A stretch of DNA of 64,000 nt from Chloroflexota bacterium (GCA_016191465.1 JACPOP010000018.1:18335-82334), one strand, 5' to 3'; shown: positions 9,217-17,585, counted from the first letter of the stretch. Notes: a model not told the origin generated them from the sequence alone. Program-made: numbers and translations.

Positions 9217-10149
9217 ATGACCGTCCTGGTCGTTGGGTCGGTCGGCATCGACGACGTACAGACCCCATTCGGCACGGCCCAGGGCGTACTCGGCGGCGCC
9301 GCGTCCTACTTTGCGCTCGCGGCGAGCCCTTTCACGGACGTGCAGTTGGTCGGGATCGTCGGCGACGATTTCCCGCGCGAGCACGTGGACCTGCTGCGGG
9401 CCCACCGGGTGGACCTGGCCGGCCTGCAGACAGTCCCGGGGGGCGCGACGTTCCGCTGGGCCGGCAAGTACGAATTCGACCTGAACGTCGCCCACACCCT
9501 GGATACGCGGCTCAACGTGTTCACTGACTTCCAGCCGCGACTGCCGGAGCACTTCCGCGATACGGAGTTCGTGTACCTGGCCAACATCCAACCTGGCCTC
9601 CAGTTGGACGTGCTGAGCCAGATCCACCACCCTCGGTTTGTAGGGCTGGATTCCATGAACTTCTGGATCGGAAATCCAGAAACCCGGGCCACGCTGAGCC
9701 AGGTGATTGCGCGCGTCAACGCGGTCTTCATGAACGATGCTGAGATCCGCCAGTACACCGGCACCTACCACCTTCTGGAAGCCGCGCGACAGGTCCTCTC
9801 CGAAGGACCCGACGTGGTCCTCATCAAAAAAGGCGAGCACGGGGCGGTGGCCGTGTCGGAAGCCGGTGTCTTCGTGGCCGCCGCCTTCCCGCTTGAAGCG
9901 GTGAAGGACCCAACGGGCGCGGGCGACTCCTTTGCAGGCGGCTTCATGGGCTCCCTGGCACAGAGCGGTGACACCTCGTGGGCGGGCATTCGTCGCGCCA
10001 TGGCGTACGGCAGTGTCGTGGCAAGCTTCGCGGTTGAGGATTTCAGCGTGGACCGCTTGCGCACCCTGGACGGCGGGCAGATCGCGGAGCGCTACCAGCT
10101 CCTCCGAGAGTGCACGGTGCTCGAGCCCCACCAGGCCGCCGCCGCGTGA
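9217..10149 (+). CDS. PfkB-family kinase, possibly adenosine kinase
   Basis: A 310-residue ribokinase/PfkB-fold kinase. The N-terminal glycine pair (LGGAASYFAL) and the anion-hole/catalytic-base motif DPTGAGDSFAGGFMG near residue 231 are intact, so phosphoryl transfer from ATP is expected. The family includes ribokinase, fructokinase and adenosine kinase, and the substrate is not visible from motifs. Its place between mtnP and ahcY suggests it consumes adenosine, the product of AhcY, which would pull that reversible reaction forward; this is inference from context. A strong GGGAGGAGG (9202-9210) precedes the ATG. Confidence 0.85.
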   Translation: MTVLVVGSVGIDDVQTPFGTAQGVLGGAASYFALAASPFTDVQLVGIVGDDFPREHVDLLRAHRVDLAGLQTVPGGATFRWAGKYEFDLNVAHTLDTRLNVFTDFQPRLPEHFRDTEFVYLANIQPGLQLDVLSQIHHPRFVGLDSMNFWIGNPETRATLSQVIARVNAVFMNDAEIRQYTGTYHLLEAARQVLSEGPDVVLIKKGEHGAVAVSEAGVFVAAAFPLEAVKDPTGAGDSFAGGFMGSLAQSGDTSWAGIRRAMAYGSVVASFAVEDFSVDRLRTLDGGQIAERYQLLRECTVLEPHQAAAA

Positions 10150-10204
10150 GGTTCTGATCGGCGCGGGACACGTCGTCCGGGCCATGCACGCGCGGCTCAG
10201 GCGG

Positions 10205-10279
10205 CATAATCCCTCACACTGAACGACGAAACAAGAGGCATTCGAGGGCTACGCCGTGGCGTAGCCCGAGAGCAAGGAG
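10205..10279 (+). promoter_or_regulatory. Candidate leader of ahcY: -10 box, hairpin and ribosome binding site
   Basis: CATAAT at 10205-10210 resembles a -10 box. About 35 nt further is a perfect inverted repeat of 10 bp (10246-10255 with 10258-10267, two bases between the arms, so about 8 bp with a 6-nt loop when folded). AAGGAG at 10274-10279 is the likely ribosome binding site of ahcY. SAH- and SAM-responsive riboswitches are known upstream of such genes, but I do not see the conserved core of either; the hairpin could equally be an attenuator or a plain mRNA stem. Confidence 0.3.
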
Positions 10280-10292
10280 CAACAACCGACCG

Positions 10293-11573
10293 ATGAGTAC
10301 ACCGACGGCCAGCGCGACGGCGCACGACGTGAAGGACCTGGGGCTCGTGGAGAAGGGCCTGGCCCGCATTCGCTGGGCGGGTGCTCAGATGCCTGTGCTG
10401 GCGCGCATTCGGCAGCAGTTTGCGCAGGACAAGCCTCTCCAGGGGCTGCGCCTGGGCGCCTGCCTACACGTCACCACGGAGACCGCGAACCTGTTGCTCG
10501 CCCTGCAAGCCGCGGGCGCCCAGGTGGCGGTGTGTGCCTCCAATCCGCTCTCTACCCAGGACGACGTGGCCGCGGCCCTCGCTGGCGAGTTCGGTATCCC
10601 CACCTTCGCCATCAAGGGCGAGGATGAAGCGACGTACTACCGCCACATCGAGGCGGTGCTCGCCACTCATCCGCAGCTCACCATGGACGACGGCTGCGAC
10701 CTCGTGAACGTGCTCCACACGAAGCACGCAGGGCAACTGCCCGACGTGATCGGCGGCACCGAGGAAACCACCACGGGCGTGGTCCGCCTGCGGGCGATGG
10801 CGAAGGATGGTGCGCTGAAGTTCCCCGTGGTGGCCGTCAACGAGGCGCTCACCAAGCACATGTTTGACAACCGCTACGGCACCGGCCAGAGCACGCTCGA
10901 TGGCCTGATCCGGGCCACGAACATCCTGCTGGCCGGTCGCACGATCGTGGTCTGTGGGTACGGCTGGTGCGGACGCGGCCTGGCGCAGCGGGCGCATGGC
11001 ATGGGCGCCCACGTCGTCGTCACCGAGGTCGACCCTACCCGAGCGCTCGAAGCGTTGATGGACGGCTACCGCGTCATGCCACTCACCGACGCGGCCAGGA
11101 TCGCGGATGTGATCCTGACGGTGACGGGCGACGTGAACGTGGTGGATGCCGCGCACTTCGCGGTCATGAAGGACGGCTGTATCGTCGGCAATAGCGGCCA
11201 CTTCAACGACGAGATCAACATTCCCGCCCTCGAGCGCATGACGAAGAGCCGTCGCATTGCGCGGGAATTCGTGGAGGAGTTCAACCTCGATGATGGGCGC
11301 CGCGTCTACCTGCTCGCGGATGGGCGGCTCCTCAATCTCGCCGCCGCCGAAGGCCACCCGGCGGCTGTCATGGACATGAGCTTCGCCAACCAGGCACTCG
11401 CCGCCGTGTGGGTCGCCCAGGAGCACACGCGCCTCGAGCCGACGGTCTACGATGTGCCGCTGGCGATCGACCGCGAGGTCGCCCGCCTCAAGCTAGAGAG
11501 CCTGGGCGTGACCATCGACACGCTCAGCGCCGAGCAGGAAACGTACTTGTCATCTTGGAACACGGGAACGTAG
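10293..11573 (+). CDS. ahcY: Adenosylhomocysteinase
   Basis: Reversibly hydrolyses S-adenosylhomocysteine to adenosine and homocysteine, removing the inhibitory by-product of methyltransferases. The 426-residue protein has the NAD-binding motif VVCGYGWCGRGLAQRA (about residue 216) and the conserved GNSGHFNDEI (about 300), plus an N-terminal substrate domain with the ETTTGV and DNRYGTGQS segments typical of the family. It is the short form without the roughly 40-residue insert of plant and proteobacterial enzymes, as in archaea and thermophiles. ATG at 10293. It is followed by metK. Confidence 0.97.
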   Translation: MSTPTASATAHDVKDLGLVEKGLARIRWAGAQMPVLARIRQQFAQDKPLQGLRLGACLHVTTETANLLLALQAAGAQVAVCASNPLSTQDDVAAALAGEFGIPTFAIKGEDEATYYRHIEAVLATHPQLTMDDGCDLVNVLHTKHAGQLPDVIGGTEETTTGVVRLRAMAKDGALKFPVVAVNEALTKHMFDNRYGTGQSTLDGLIRATNILLAGRTIVVCGYGWCGRGLAQRAHGMGAHVVVTEVDPTRALEALMDGYRVMPLTDAARIADVILTVTGDVNVVDAAHFAVMKDGCIVGNSGHFNDEINIPALERMTKSRRIAREFVEEFNLDDGRRVYLLADGRLLNLAAAEGHPAAVMDMSFANQALAAVWVAQEHTRLEPTVYDVPLAIDREVARLKLESLGVTIDTLSAEQETYLSSWNTGT

Positions 11574-11577
11574 GACG

Positions 11578-11659
11578 AGTTGTCAGTGGTCAGGAGACGA
11601 AGAGTCCCGGACAACTAACAACTCACAACTCATAACTGACAACTGATCACTGACAACTA
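11578..11659. repeat. Tandem heptamer repeat with inverted flank between ahcY and metK
   Basis: From 11611 to 11659 the sequence divides exactly into seven heptamers of consensus ACAACTN (two copies, ATAACTG and ATCACTG, vary). In addition 11578-11593 is an inverted copy of 11643-11658 with one mismatch, so the element can fold into a long hairpin. It is markedly AT-richer than its surroundings and reaches to 7 nt before the metK start codon. Similar degenerate heptamer arrays are known as short tandemly repeated repetitive sequences in cyanobacteria. Whether it is a dispersed repeat or acts on metK is unknown. Confidence 0.75.
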
Positions 11660-11666
11660 GGATCCC

Positions 11667-12929
11667 ATGAGCACTACTTTTCAACGCAGCGCGAAGCTGC
11701 TCTTCACGTCCGAGAGTGTGACCGAGGGGCACCCTGACAAGATCTGCGACCAGATCTCGGATGCCGTACTGGATTGGGCCCTCGGCCAGACGCCCGCCGC
11801 CCGAGTCGCCTGTGAGAGCGGCATCAAGGCCGACGAGCACCGCTCCTGGGCCGCGGTCTTCGGCGAGGTCACGCCCGCGGTCCCTGACGAGGTCGTGGAC
11901 CGCCTCGTACGGCGCGTGCTGACCCGCATCGGGTACACCGACGCCGCCACGGGCTTTGACCTGGCGAACGCGCAGATTGTGTCGGTCCTCTCCCGCCAGA
12001 GCGTAGACATCGCCTTGGGCGTGGACCAGGCGCTGGAAGCGAAGCAGGGCAACCTCAGCGACGACCTGGATACCGGCGCCGGCGACCAGGGCATGATGTT
12101 CGGCTTCGCCTGCGACGAAACGCCCGAGCTCATGCCCATGCCCCTGGCACTGGCGCATCGTTTGACGCGCCGGCTGGCGCAAGTGCGGCACGATGGCACG
12201 CTGCCCTGGCTGCGGCCCGACGGCAAGAGCCAGGTCACGGTGGAGTACCGCCACGGCGCACCCGTGCGCGTGGACACCGTGGTCATTAGCACCCAGCATG
12301 CCCACGACATCTCGCAGATAGAGATCAGTGAAGCGGTGCGCCGCGTGGTCATCGACCCCGTACTGGACGAGGTGGGCGCGCACCGCTCGACCAGCTTGCG
12401 CGACGAGCACACCCGGTACCTGATCAACCCCACCGGCCGGTTCGTGATCGGCGGCCCCTGGGGCGATTCGGGCCTGACGGGCCGGAAGATTATCGTCGAC
12501 AGCTACGGCGGCATGGCCCGCCACGGCGGCGGCGCTTTCAGCGGCAAGGATCCGACCAAGGTGGACCGCTCGGCCGCGTACGCCGCGCGGTGGGTGGCCA
12601 AAACCGTGGTGGCAGCCGGCCTGGCGAGCCGCTGCGAGGTGCAGCTCGCGTATGCCATTGGCGTGGCAAGGCCCGTGAGTGTCAACGTGGAGACGTTTGG
12701 CACCGAGCGCGGCGGGATTGGTCCGGAGGACATTCAGCGGGGGATCGAGCAGACGTTCGACCTGCGGCCGTCCGCGATTATCGCGGCCCTCGACCTGCGG
12801 AGGCCTATCTACGAGGCAACTGCCGCATACGGCCACTTTGGGCGGCTGGATCTGGACCTGCCGTGGGAACGCACCGATCGCGCGGCCGCCCTGGATGCAG
12901 CCGTGGCCGCCGTGCCGGCGCGGGCCTGA
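11667..12929 (+). CDS. metK: S-adenosylmethionine synthetase
   Basis: Makes SAM from methionine and ATP. Family motifs are all present: [21 protein letters not shown] at the N-terminus, [10 protein letters not shown] near residue 133 and [19 protein letters not shown] near 290 (the P-loop-like phosphate site). Length 420 is close to the usual 380-400, with a slightly longer C-terminus. The ATG at 11667 follows a heptamer repeat; TAGGAT 3 nt upstream could serve as a weak ribosome binding site (AGGA) and it is too close to be a -10 box. Confidence 0.97.
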   Translation: MSTTFQRSAKLLFTSESVTEGHPDKICDQISDAVLDWALGQTPAARVACESGIKADEHRSWAAVFGEVTPAVPDEVVDRLVRRVLTRIGYTDAATGFDLANAQIVSVLSRQSVDIALGVDQALEAKQGNLSDDLDTGAGDQGMMFGFACDETPELMPMPLALAHRLTRRLAQVRHDGTLPWLRPDGKSQVTVEYRHGAPVRVDTVVISTQHAHDISQIEISEAVRRVVIDPVLDEVGAHRSTSLRDEHTRYLINPTGRFVIGGPWGDSGLTGRKIIVDSYGGMARHGGGAFSGKDPTKVDRSAAYAARWVAKTVVAAGLASRCEVQLAYAIGVARPVSVNVETFGTERGGIGPEDIQRGIEQTFDLRPSAIIAALDLRRPIYEATAAYGHFGRLDLDLPWERTDRAAALDAAVAAVPARA

Positions 12930-12996
12930 GTACGAGCAGGCCCTGCATGTGGTGTGCTGGTCTTCAACTGGTACGTACGTGCCAACGGCCACACGA

Positions 12997-13059
12997 ACCG
13001 GTTCCACTCGGGTGCTCACCGGCTGCGCCCTCAGCCTCGGGTGCCCGGGTGGAACCGGT
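12997..13059. terminator. Inverted repeat downstream of metK, possible terminator
   Basis: An 11-bp perfect inverted repeat (12997-13007 with 13049-13059), continued inward for about six more positions with one mismatch and a G-T pair, and a 29-nt centre. It lies 70 nt after the metK stop and 70 nt before the next gene. No T-run follows, so it is a terminator only by position; a protein-binding dyad is possible. Confidence 0.35.
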
Positions 13060-13131
13060 GCTGAGCACCCCTGGTGGCCGTACCGCTGCCAGCCCGTCCA
13101 GTCCACCTCATGAGCTTCATTCGCCAGTACC

Positions 13132-14097
13132 GTGCGAGCACTGGTAACGGGCGCCACTGGCTTCGTCGGATCGCATCTCGTCGAGACGCTGCTTCGACGG
13201 GGCGACGACGTATATGCCCTCGACCGGCGCGCCCAGGGTCGCCAGGACAACCGCGGCGTTCACCTCTTCGGAGCCGATCTCCTGGATGCAGGGGCGGTTG
13301 ACTCCGTCGTTCAGGAAGCGCGGCCGGCCGCCGTTTACCACCTCGCCGCGCAGTCGTCGACGGCCGACAGCCTGGCGGACCCGTGGGCAACCATCGAGAC
13401 GAACCTGCGCGGACAGATCAACCTCTTCGATGCCGTCCTCCAGAGTGGTTGTGAGTCGCGCATTCTCGTGGCCTGTTCGAGTGACGAGTACGGGGCCGTC
13501 GCGCCGGAGGACGTTCCCACCGACGAGCGCGCACCGCTGCGGCCCACCTCACCCTACGCCGTGTCGAAGGTTGGCCAGGACGCAATCGCCTTCCAGTACT
13601 TCGCGCAATACGGTCTGAAGACCATTCGCGTCCGTGCGTTCAGCCACACCGGCCCCGGCCATGATGAGCGGTTCGTCCTGCCCAGCTTTGCCAAGCAGGT
13701 CGCCGAGATCGAGGCTGGCACGATGGAGCCGCGGCTTCGCGTGGGCAACCTCGACGTGGAACGTGATTTCACCGATGTCCGGGACATGGTGGAGGCCTAC
13801 TGCCTGGCGCTGGAGAAGGGCGTCCCCGGCGACGTTTACAATGTTGGGCAGGGGGTCGCGATTGCGCTCCGCTCAGTCGTCTCGGACCTGGTGGCGTTGA
13901 GTCGCGTCCCTATAGACATCGTGGTGGATTCCGCCCGACTGCGGCCGTCAGACGTGCCGCGACAGCAAGCGAACACGGCAAAATTCCGTGCGCTCACGGG
14001 GTGGAAGCCACGCATTCCCTGGAGCGCCACGCTGTTTGACACCCTGGAGTTCTGGCGGGCACGCGTACGCGCGACGACCCACACCGCCGTCTCCTGA
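13132..14097 (+). CDS. NAD(P)-dependent nucleotide-sugar epimerase/reductase (Rmd-like SDR)
   Basis: A 321-residue extended SDR. Cofactor motif TGATGFVGSHL at the N-terminus, active-site SSDEYG near residue 120 and SPYAVSK (YxxxK) near 145. Overall pattern and the paired downstream Gmd-like gene suggest GDP-6-deoxy-4-keto-mannose reductase (Rmd, making GDP-rhamnose) or a related GDP-sugar enzyme, but GDP-mannose 4,6-dehydratase itself cannot be excluded. GTG start at 13132 coincides with the first residue of the Rossmann strand (MRALVTG). It lies 22 nt before the next SDR gene; both probably modify surface-sugar precursors. Confidence 0.75.
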   Translation: MRALVTGATGFVGSHLVETLLRRGDDVYALDRRAQGRQDNRGVHLFGADLLDAGAVDSVVQEARPAAVYHLAAQSSTADSLADPWATIETNLRGQINLFDAVLQSGCESRILVACSSDEYGAVAPEDVPTDERAPLRPTSPYAVSKVGQDAIAFQYFAQYGLKTIRVRAFSHTGPGHDERFVLPSFAKQVAEIEAGTMEPRLRVGNLDVERDFTDVRDMVEAYCLALEKGVPGDVYNVGQGVAIALRSVVSDLVALSRVPIDIVVDSARLRPSDVPRQQANTAKFRALTGWKPRIPWSATLFDTLEFWRARVRATTHTAVS

Positions 14098-14119
14098 CTG
14101 AATCCTGGAGACTCGTCCT

Positions 14120-15196
14120 GTGCGCGTACTGATTACTGGCATCACCGGAATGGCGGGAAGCCACCTCGCCGAGTACCTCGTCGATCACCATCCGGAGGTA
14201 GAGGTGTTCGGAACGTTCCGCTGGCGAAGCAAGCTCGACAACTTGGATGCGCTGTTCAACCGCGGCAAGCTGAACATCCTCGACGAAGGTCAACGTGTGA
14301 CAAGCGAGGCCAGCCTGACGGGCCTGCTGCAGCGCGACAAGGTCACGGTCGTCGATTGTGAGCTCCAGGACGCCTCTGCCGTGCGAGGCGTCATACGCGC
14401 CATTCGCCCGGACCGGATCTTCCACCTGGCAGCCCAGTCGTTCGTCCCTACCTCGTGGACCGCCCCGGCGGCGACGCTCACGAACAATAGCATCAGCCAG
14501 GTCAACATTTTCGAGGCGATCCGTGATGCCGGGATCGACCCCGTCATCCATGTCGCCGGCTCCAGCGAGGAGTACGGGATGGTGTACGAGGACGAGGCGC
14601 CCATCAAAGAGACGAACCCGTTGCGGCCGCTCAGCCCGTACGCCGTAAGCAAGGTCACCCAGGAGATGCTGGCCACGCAGTATTTCCAGAGCTACGGACT
14701 CAAGACCATCACGACCCGCGGCTTCAACCACACCGGGCCCCGCCGCGGACAGGTTTTCGTCACCTCATCCTTTGCCAAGCAGATCGCGCAGATCGAGGCT
14801 GGCTACCAGGAGCCCGTGATCTACGTGGGCGACCTGAAGTCTCGACGCGACTGGACGGACGTCCGCGACATGGTCCGCGGCTACTGGATGGCCACCGAGC
14901 ATTGCGAGCCCGGGGGGGTCTACAACATCGGCGCGGGCCGCTGCTACGAAGTGGGCGAGATGCTGGACATGCTCCTCGCGCATGCGCAGCAGGGCATTAG
15001 GGTGGAGCCGCATCCCACGCGTATGCGGCCCAGCGACGTGCGCCTGTTGTGGGCGAACGTGGACCGCTTCAGCGCCGCGACGGGTTGGGAGACCAGCATT
15101 CCCTTCGAAACCACCCTCCGTGACCTGTTGGACTACTGGCGCGAGCGCGTCCACACTCTCCACCCCCGGCCGGCACCAGTTGACGGCGGGAGATAG
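14120..15196 (+). CDS. GDP-mannose 4,6-dehydratase-like extended SDR
   Basis: 358 residues, extended SDR fold: GITGMAGSHLAEYL at the N-terminus, FHLAAQSFVPTSW, SSEEYG near residue 152 with the dehydratase-type Glu, and SPYAVSK near 173. FNHTGPRRGQVFV and the RDWTDVRDMV segment match GDP-mannose 4,6-dehydratases, which convert GDP-mannose to GDP-4-keto-6-deoxymannose, the precursor of GDP-fucose and GDP-rhamnose. GTG start with GGAG 9 nt upstream. It shares clear similarity with the preceding gene, so the two may be an old duplication that now work in sequence. Confidence 0.75.
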   Translation: MRVLITGITGMAGSHLAEYLVDHHPEVEVFGTFRWRSKLDNLDALFNRGKLNILDEGQRVTSEASLTGLLQRDKVTVVDCELQDASAVRGVIRAIRPDRIFHLAAQSFVPTSWTAPAATLTNNSISQVNIFEAIRDAGIDPVIHVAGSSEEYGMVYEDEAPIKETNPLRPLSPYAVSKVTQEMLATQYFQSYGLKTITTRGFNHTGPRRGQVFVTSSFAKQIAQIEAGYQEPVIYVGDLKSRRDWTDVRDMVRGYWMATEHCEPGGVYNIGAGRCYEVGEMLDMLLAHAQQGIRVEPHPTRMRPSDVRLLWANVDRFSAATGWETSIPFETTLRDLLDYWRERVHTLHPRPAPVDGGR

Positions 15197-15207
15197 GAAC
15201 GAACAGC

Positions 15208-16641
15208 ATGCCCACGACGATCCAGTTCGGTACAGACGGCTGGCGGGCCCTCATTGCCGAGGACTACACGTTTGACAACGTGCGCATCGCGGCCCAGGCG
15301 ACGGCGCAAGCCTTCATCCAGGAAGGGAAAGCCGAGCGCCGGATCGTCGTCGGATTCGACACCCGCTTTGCGTCGGACCGCTTCGCCCGGGCGGTGGTCG
15401 AGGTACTCGCGGCAAACGGCGTGAAGGTGCTGCTGTCTGATCGGTTTCAGCCGACGCCCGTCATCTCCTACTCCGTCATCGACAAGGAGGCTGGCGGCGC
15501 GATCATCATTACGTCGAGCCACAATCCGGCGTCCTACAACGGATTCAAGGTTAAGTCAGACGTCGGCGCCTCCGCGTCGCCGGAGCTCGTCGCGGTCATC
15601 GAACAGCAGATCGAGGCCATTGAGGCAGCCGGCGGGCTATCCGCCGTCAGGCGCATGCCCTTCGCTGAAGCGGTGGCCAAGGGCCTTGTTGAAGCGTTTG
15701 ATGCCACGCCCGCCTACGACGCGCAGATCGCGCGCCTGGTGGACCTCCCGCGCCTTCGCGACGCCGGGTTCAACGTCGTGGCCGACGCGATGTTTGGCAC
15801 CGGCATGGGCTACTTCAAGCGGCTACTCGCCGGGGGCAGGACCACTGTTCACGAGATCCGTGCCGAGATAAACCCATCGTTTCCGGGGATCGCACCTGAG
15901 CCGATCCGGCCGCACATCGACGAGCTGAGCCGGGTGGTGCGGGAGATGGGTGCCGACGTGGGCCTCGCCACCGACGGCGACTCCGATCGCATCGGCGCCG
16001 TGACCGGCGATGGCACGTTTGTCAACCAGCACCAGGTGTTCGGGCTGCTGCTGTTGTACCTGATGGATCAGCGGGGGCTGCGCGGCCCGGCCGTGCGATC
16101 CGTCACCATGACCAGCATGGGCGACGCCTACGCCCAGAGGCTGGGGCAGGAAGTCATCGAGACCGCCGTTGGATTCAAGTTCGTCGGCAATACCATGGTC
16201 GAGCGAAACGCGGTCGTCGGAGGAGAAGAGAGTGGCGGGTTCGGATTCAGCGGGCACATCCCTGAACGCGACGCAATCGTGGCCGGCCTGTACCTGCTGG
16301 ACCTGATGGTGCGCCTAGGTACCCCGATGAGCGGCGCCATGGACTACCTGCGCCAGCAGTTGGGTGACTGGTACTACCATCGCGTCGACGTGAGCTTCCC
16401 CCCGGACCAGCGCCAGGCGATCCTGGAGCGCGTGGGGGCGGCCCGTCCAAACGAGCTCTCCGGATCTCCCGTCGCATCGGTAGGCACGAAAGATGGCTAC
16501 AAGTTCTACGCGCAGGACGGAAGCTGGCTGCTCATCCGCTTCTCAGGTACCGAGCCGCTGCTCCGCATCTACACCGAGACGACCAGCCAGGAGCGGGTCG
16601 CGAGAATTCTCGATCAGGGGCGGAGGATCGCCGGCGTCTGA
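15208..16641 (+). CDS. Phosphoglucomutase/phosphomannomutase family protein
   Basis: A 477-residue alpha-D-phosphohexomutase. The phosphoserine loop TSSHNPASYNGFK is near residue 108, the metal-binding ATDGDSDRIG near 254, the sugar-specificity loop GGEESGGFGF near 336 and the C-terminal phosphate loop RFSGTEPLLRIYTE near 440. It interconverts hexose 6- and 1-phosphates; the GDP-sugar neighbours and the guanylyltransferase gene at 20-21 kb suggest mannose, but glucose or dual use is possible. ATG at 15208, 11 nt after the preceding gene. Confidence 0.88.
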   Translation: MPTTIQFGTDGWRALIAEDYTFDNVRIAAQATAQAFIQEGKAERRIVVGFDTRFASDRFARAVVEVLAANGVKVLLSDRFQPTPVISYSVIDKEAGGAIIITSSHNPASYNGFKVKSDVGASASPELVAVIEQQIEAIEAAGGLSAVRRMPFAEAVAKGLVEAFDATPAYDAQIARLVDLPRLRDAGFNVVADAMFGTGMGYFKRLLAGGRTTVHEIRAEINPSFPGIAPEPIRPHIDELSRVVREMGADVGLATDGDSDRIGAVTGDGTFVNQHQVFGLLLLYLMDQRGLRGPAVRSVTMTSMGDAYAQRLGQEVIETAVGFKFVGNTMVERNAVVGGEESGGFGFSGHIPERDAIVAGLYLLDLMVRLGTPMSGAMDYLRQQLGDWYYHRVDVSFPPDQRQAILERVGAARPNELSGSPVASVGTKDGYKFYAQDGSWLLIRFSGTEPLLRIYTETTSQERVARILDQGRRIAGV

Positions 16642-16723
16642 ACGTCAGGCGGCGCGGAAGCTGGTGATCGCGACCGCTCCGCGGCTGACCGCGCGGCATA
16701 CCTCTTGCGCCCAGGCGGCCGGT

Positions 16724-16927
16724 ATGACTGGCATCACGAACCGCCCCGAGGGCGAAGAGGAACGCCGCCAGGCGAAGACGCAGGCCAAGAAGGAGTCTCT
16801 GCTGCCGCCGCCTATGGCAGGCGCCAAGAACGAGATTCCGGGCAAGAACCGGAGCGACGCCGCGGACGATCCCGGGCGCACGGTGGAAACAGGCGCGGGC
16901 CGGGGGACAGACCACATCGGTCACTGA
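16724..16927 (+). CDS. Possible small hydrophilic protein (67 aa)
   Basis: In the 332-nt space between the phosphohexomutase and def an ATG at 16724 opens a 67-residue frame rich in Lys, Glu, Arg, Gly and Pro, with no hydrophobic segment and no domain I recognise. There is no good ribosome binding site. Composition looks more like a small disordered protein than like a random frame of this DNA, but coding is not proven. Confidence 0.3.
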   Translation: MTGITNRPEGEEERRQAKTQAKKESLLPPPMAGAKNEIPGKNRSDAADDPGRTVETGAGRGTDHIGH

Positions 16928-16943
16928 TCTCGAGCTCCTGGAG

Positions 16944-16979
16944 AGCCATGCTGGCTCGTAGAATCGAGCCAGCATGGCT
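16944..16979 (+). promoter_or_regulatory. 15-bp dyad around the def -10 box and start codon
   Basis: A perfect 15-bp inverted repeat (16944-16958 with 16965-16979) surrounds a six-base centre TAGAAT (16959-16964). That centre has the form TANNNT and lies 9 nt before the def ATG (16974-16976), which itself is inside the right arm. As DNA this is a symmetric operator centred on a -10 box; as RNA the start codon would be locked in a stem. An alternative ATG at 16948 with GGAG upstream opens another frame and is not conserved. Confidence 0.55.
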
Positions 16980-17585
16980 GTTCGTCCAATTCTCGTCGTC
17001 GGGAACCCCGTCCTCCGCCAGAAGGCCCGGAAAGTCTCTCAATTCGACAGGTCCATCCAGAAGCTGGTCGAGGACATGATCGAAACCATGCGGGCCGCGC
17101 CTGGGGTCGGGCTAGCCGCGCCGCAGGTGGGGGTGCCGCTGCGACTGGCCGTGATCGAGGTTGACGAAGAGGTGACGGTGATCGCCAATCCCGAGATCGT
17201 CAAGCGAACGGGCGAGTACGAGCCGGATGAGGGGTGCCTCTCGGTCCCCGGCTTCTGGGGGCACGTGACGCGGGCCGAGAAGGTCACCGTCAAGGCGAAG
17301 GATCGGACCGGCAAGGACTTTCGCCTCAACGCCGAGGGGTTGCTAGCGCAGGCCCTCCAGCACGAGATCGACCATCTGGACGGCATGCTGTACATCGACC
17401 ACCCCGGGGTGGTCGACGAGCTGAAGCGCACTGAGCCCGTGCGACGACGTGAGGCCGTCCAGGAGGAGGCCGCGGGGAATGGGGAGCCGCGCGTGCGACA
17501 GGGCCGCCGGCCGCGCCGCACCCCGCCACCGCCTGATGCCGTGCCGGCTGATGAACCCGAGCTATCCCCTGAGGCGATCGGGTAA
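16974..17585 (+). CDS. def: Peptide deformylase
   Basis: Removes the formyl group from the N-terminal methionine of nascent proteins. The three metal/active-site motifs are intact: GVGLAAPQVG (about residue 44), EGCLSVP (about 86) and QHEIDHLDG (about 128, with the HEXXH-type ligands). The catalytic part ends near residue 160; about 40 extra residues at the C-terminus are Pro/Arg/Glu-rich and disordered-looking, longer than typical enzymes. The ATG at 16974 gives a normal N-terminus (MAVRPILVVGNPVLR) and lies in the dyad described above, with no Shine-Dalgarno sequence, so initiation may be leaderless. Confidence 0.96.
   Translation: MAVRPILVVGNPVLRQKARKVSQFDRSIQKLVEDMIETMRAAPGVGLAAPQVGVPLRLAVIEVDEEVTVIANPEIVKRTGEYEPDEGCLSVPGFWGHVTRAEKVTVKAKDRTGKDFRLNAEGLLAQALQHEIDHLDGMLYIDHPGVVDELKRTEPVRRREAVQEEAAGNGEPRVRQGRRPRRTPPPPDAVPADEPELSPEAIG

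Noticed and set aside
9035..9220. Small plus-strand frame between mtnP and the PfkB gene
   Set aside because: No ribosome binding site, random-looking composition, and overlaps the PfkB start.
8497..10185. 562-codon open frame on the minus strand opposite mtnP and the PfkB gene
   Set aside because: It spans two well-supported plus-strand genes and the gap between them and has no recognisable domain.
10205..10292. SAH or SAM riboswitch before ahcY
   Set aside because: The hairpin is real but the conserved cores of known SAM/SAH classes are not visible.
11611..11659. Heptamer array as a CRISPR remnant
   Set aside because: Repeat unit is 7 nt with no spacers; CRISPR repeats are 23-45 nt with unique spacers.
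12930..13131. tRNA-like sequence with GGTTCCAC/GTGGAACC runs after metK
   Set aside because: It cannot be folded into a cloverleaf with correct acceptor, D- and T-arms; it is an inverted repeat.
11583..13250. 555-codon open frame on the minus strand opposite metK
   Set aside because: It is antisense to an unmistakable metK, has His/Arg-rich composition typical of shadow frames in GC-rich DNA and no family resemblance.
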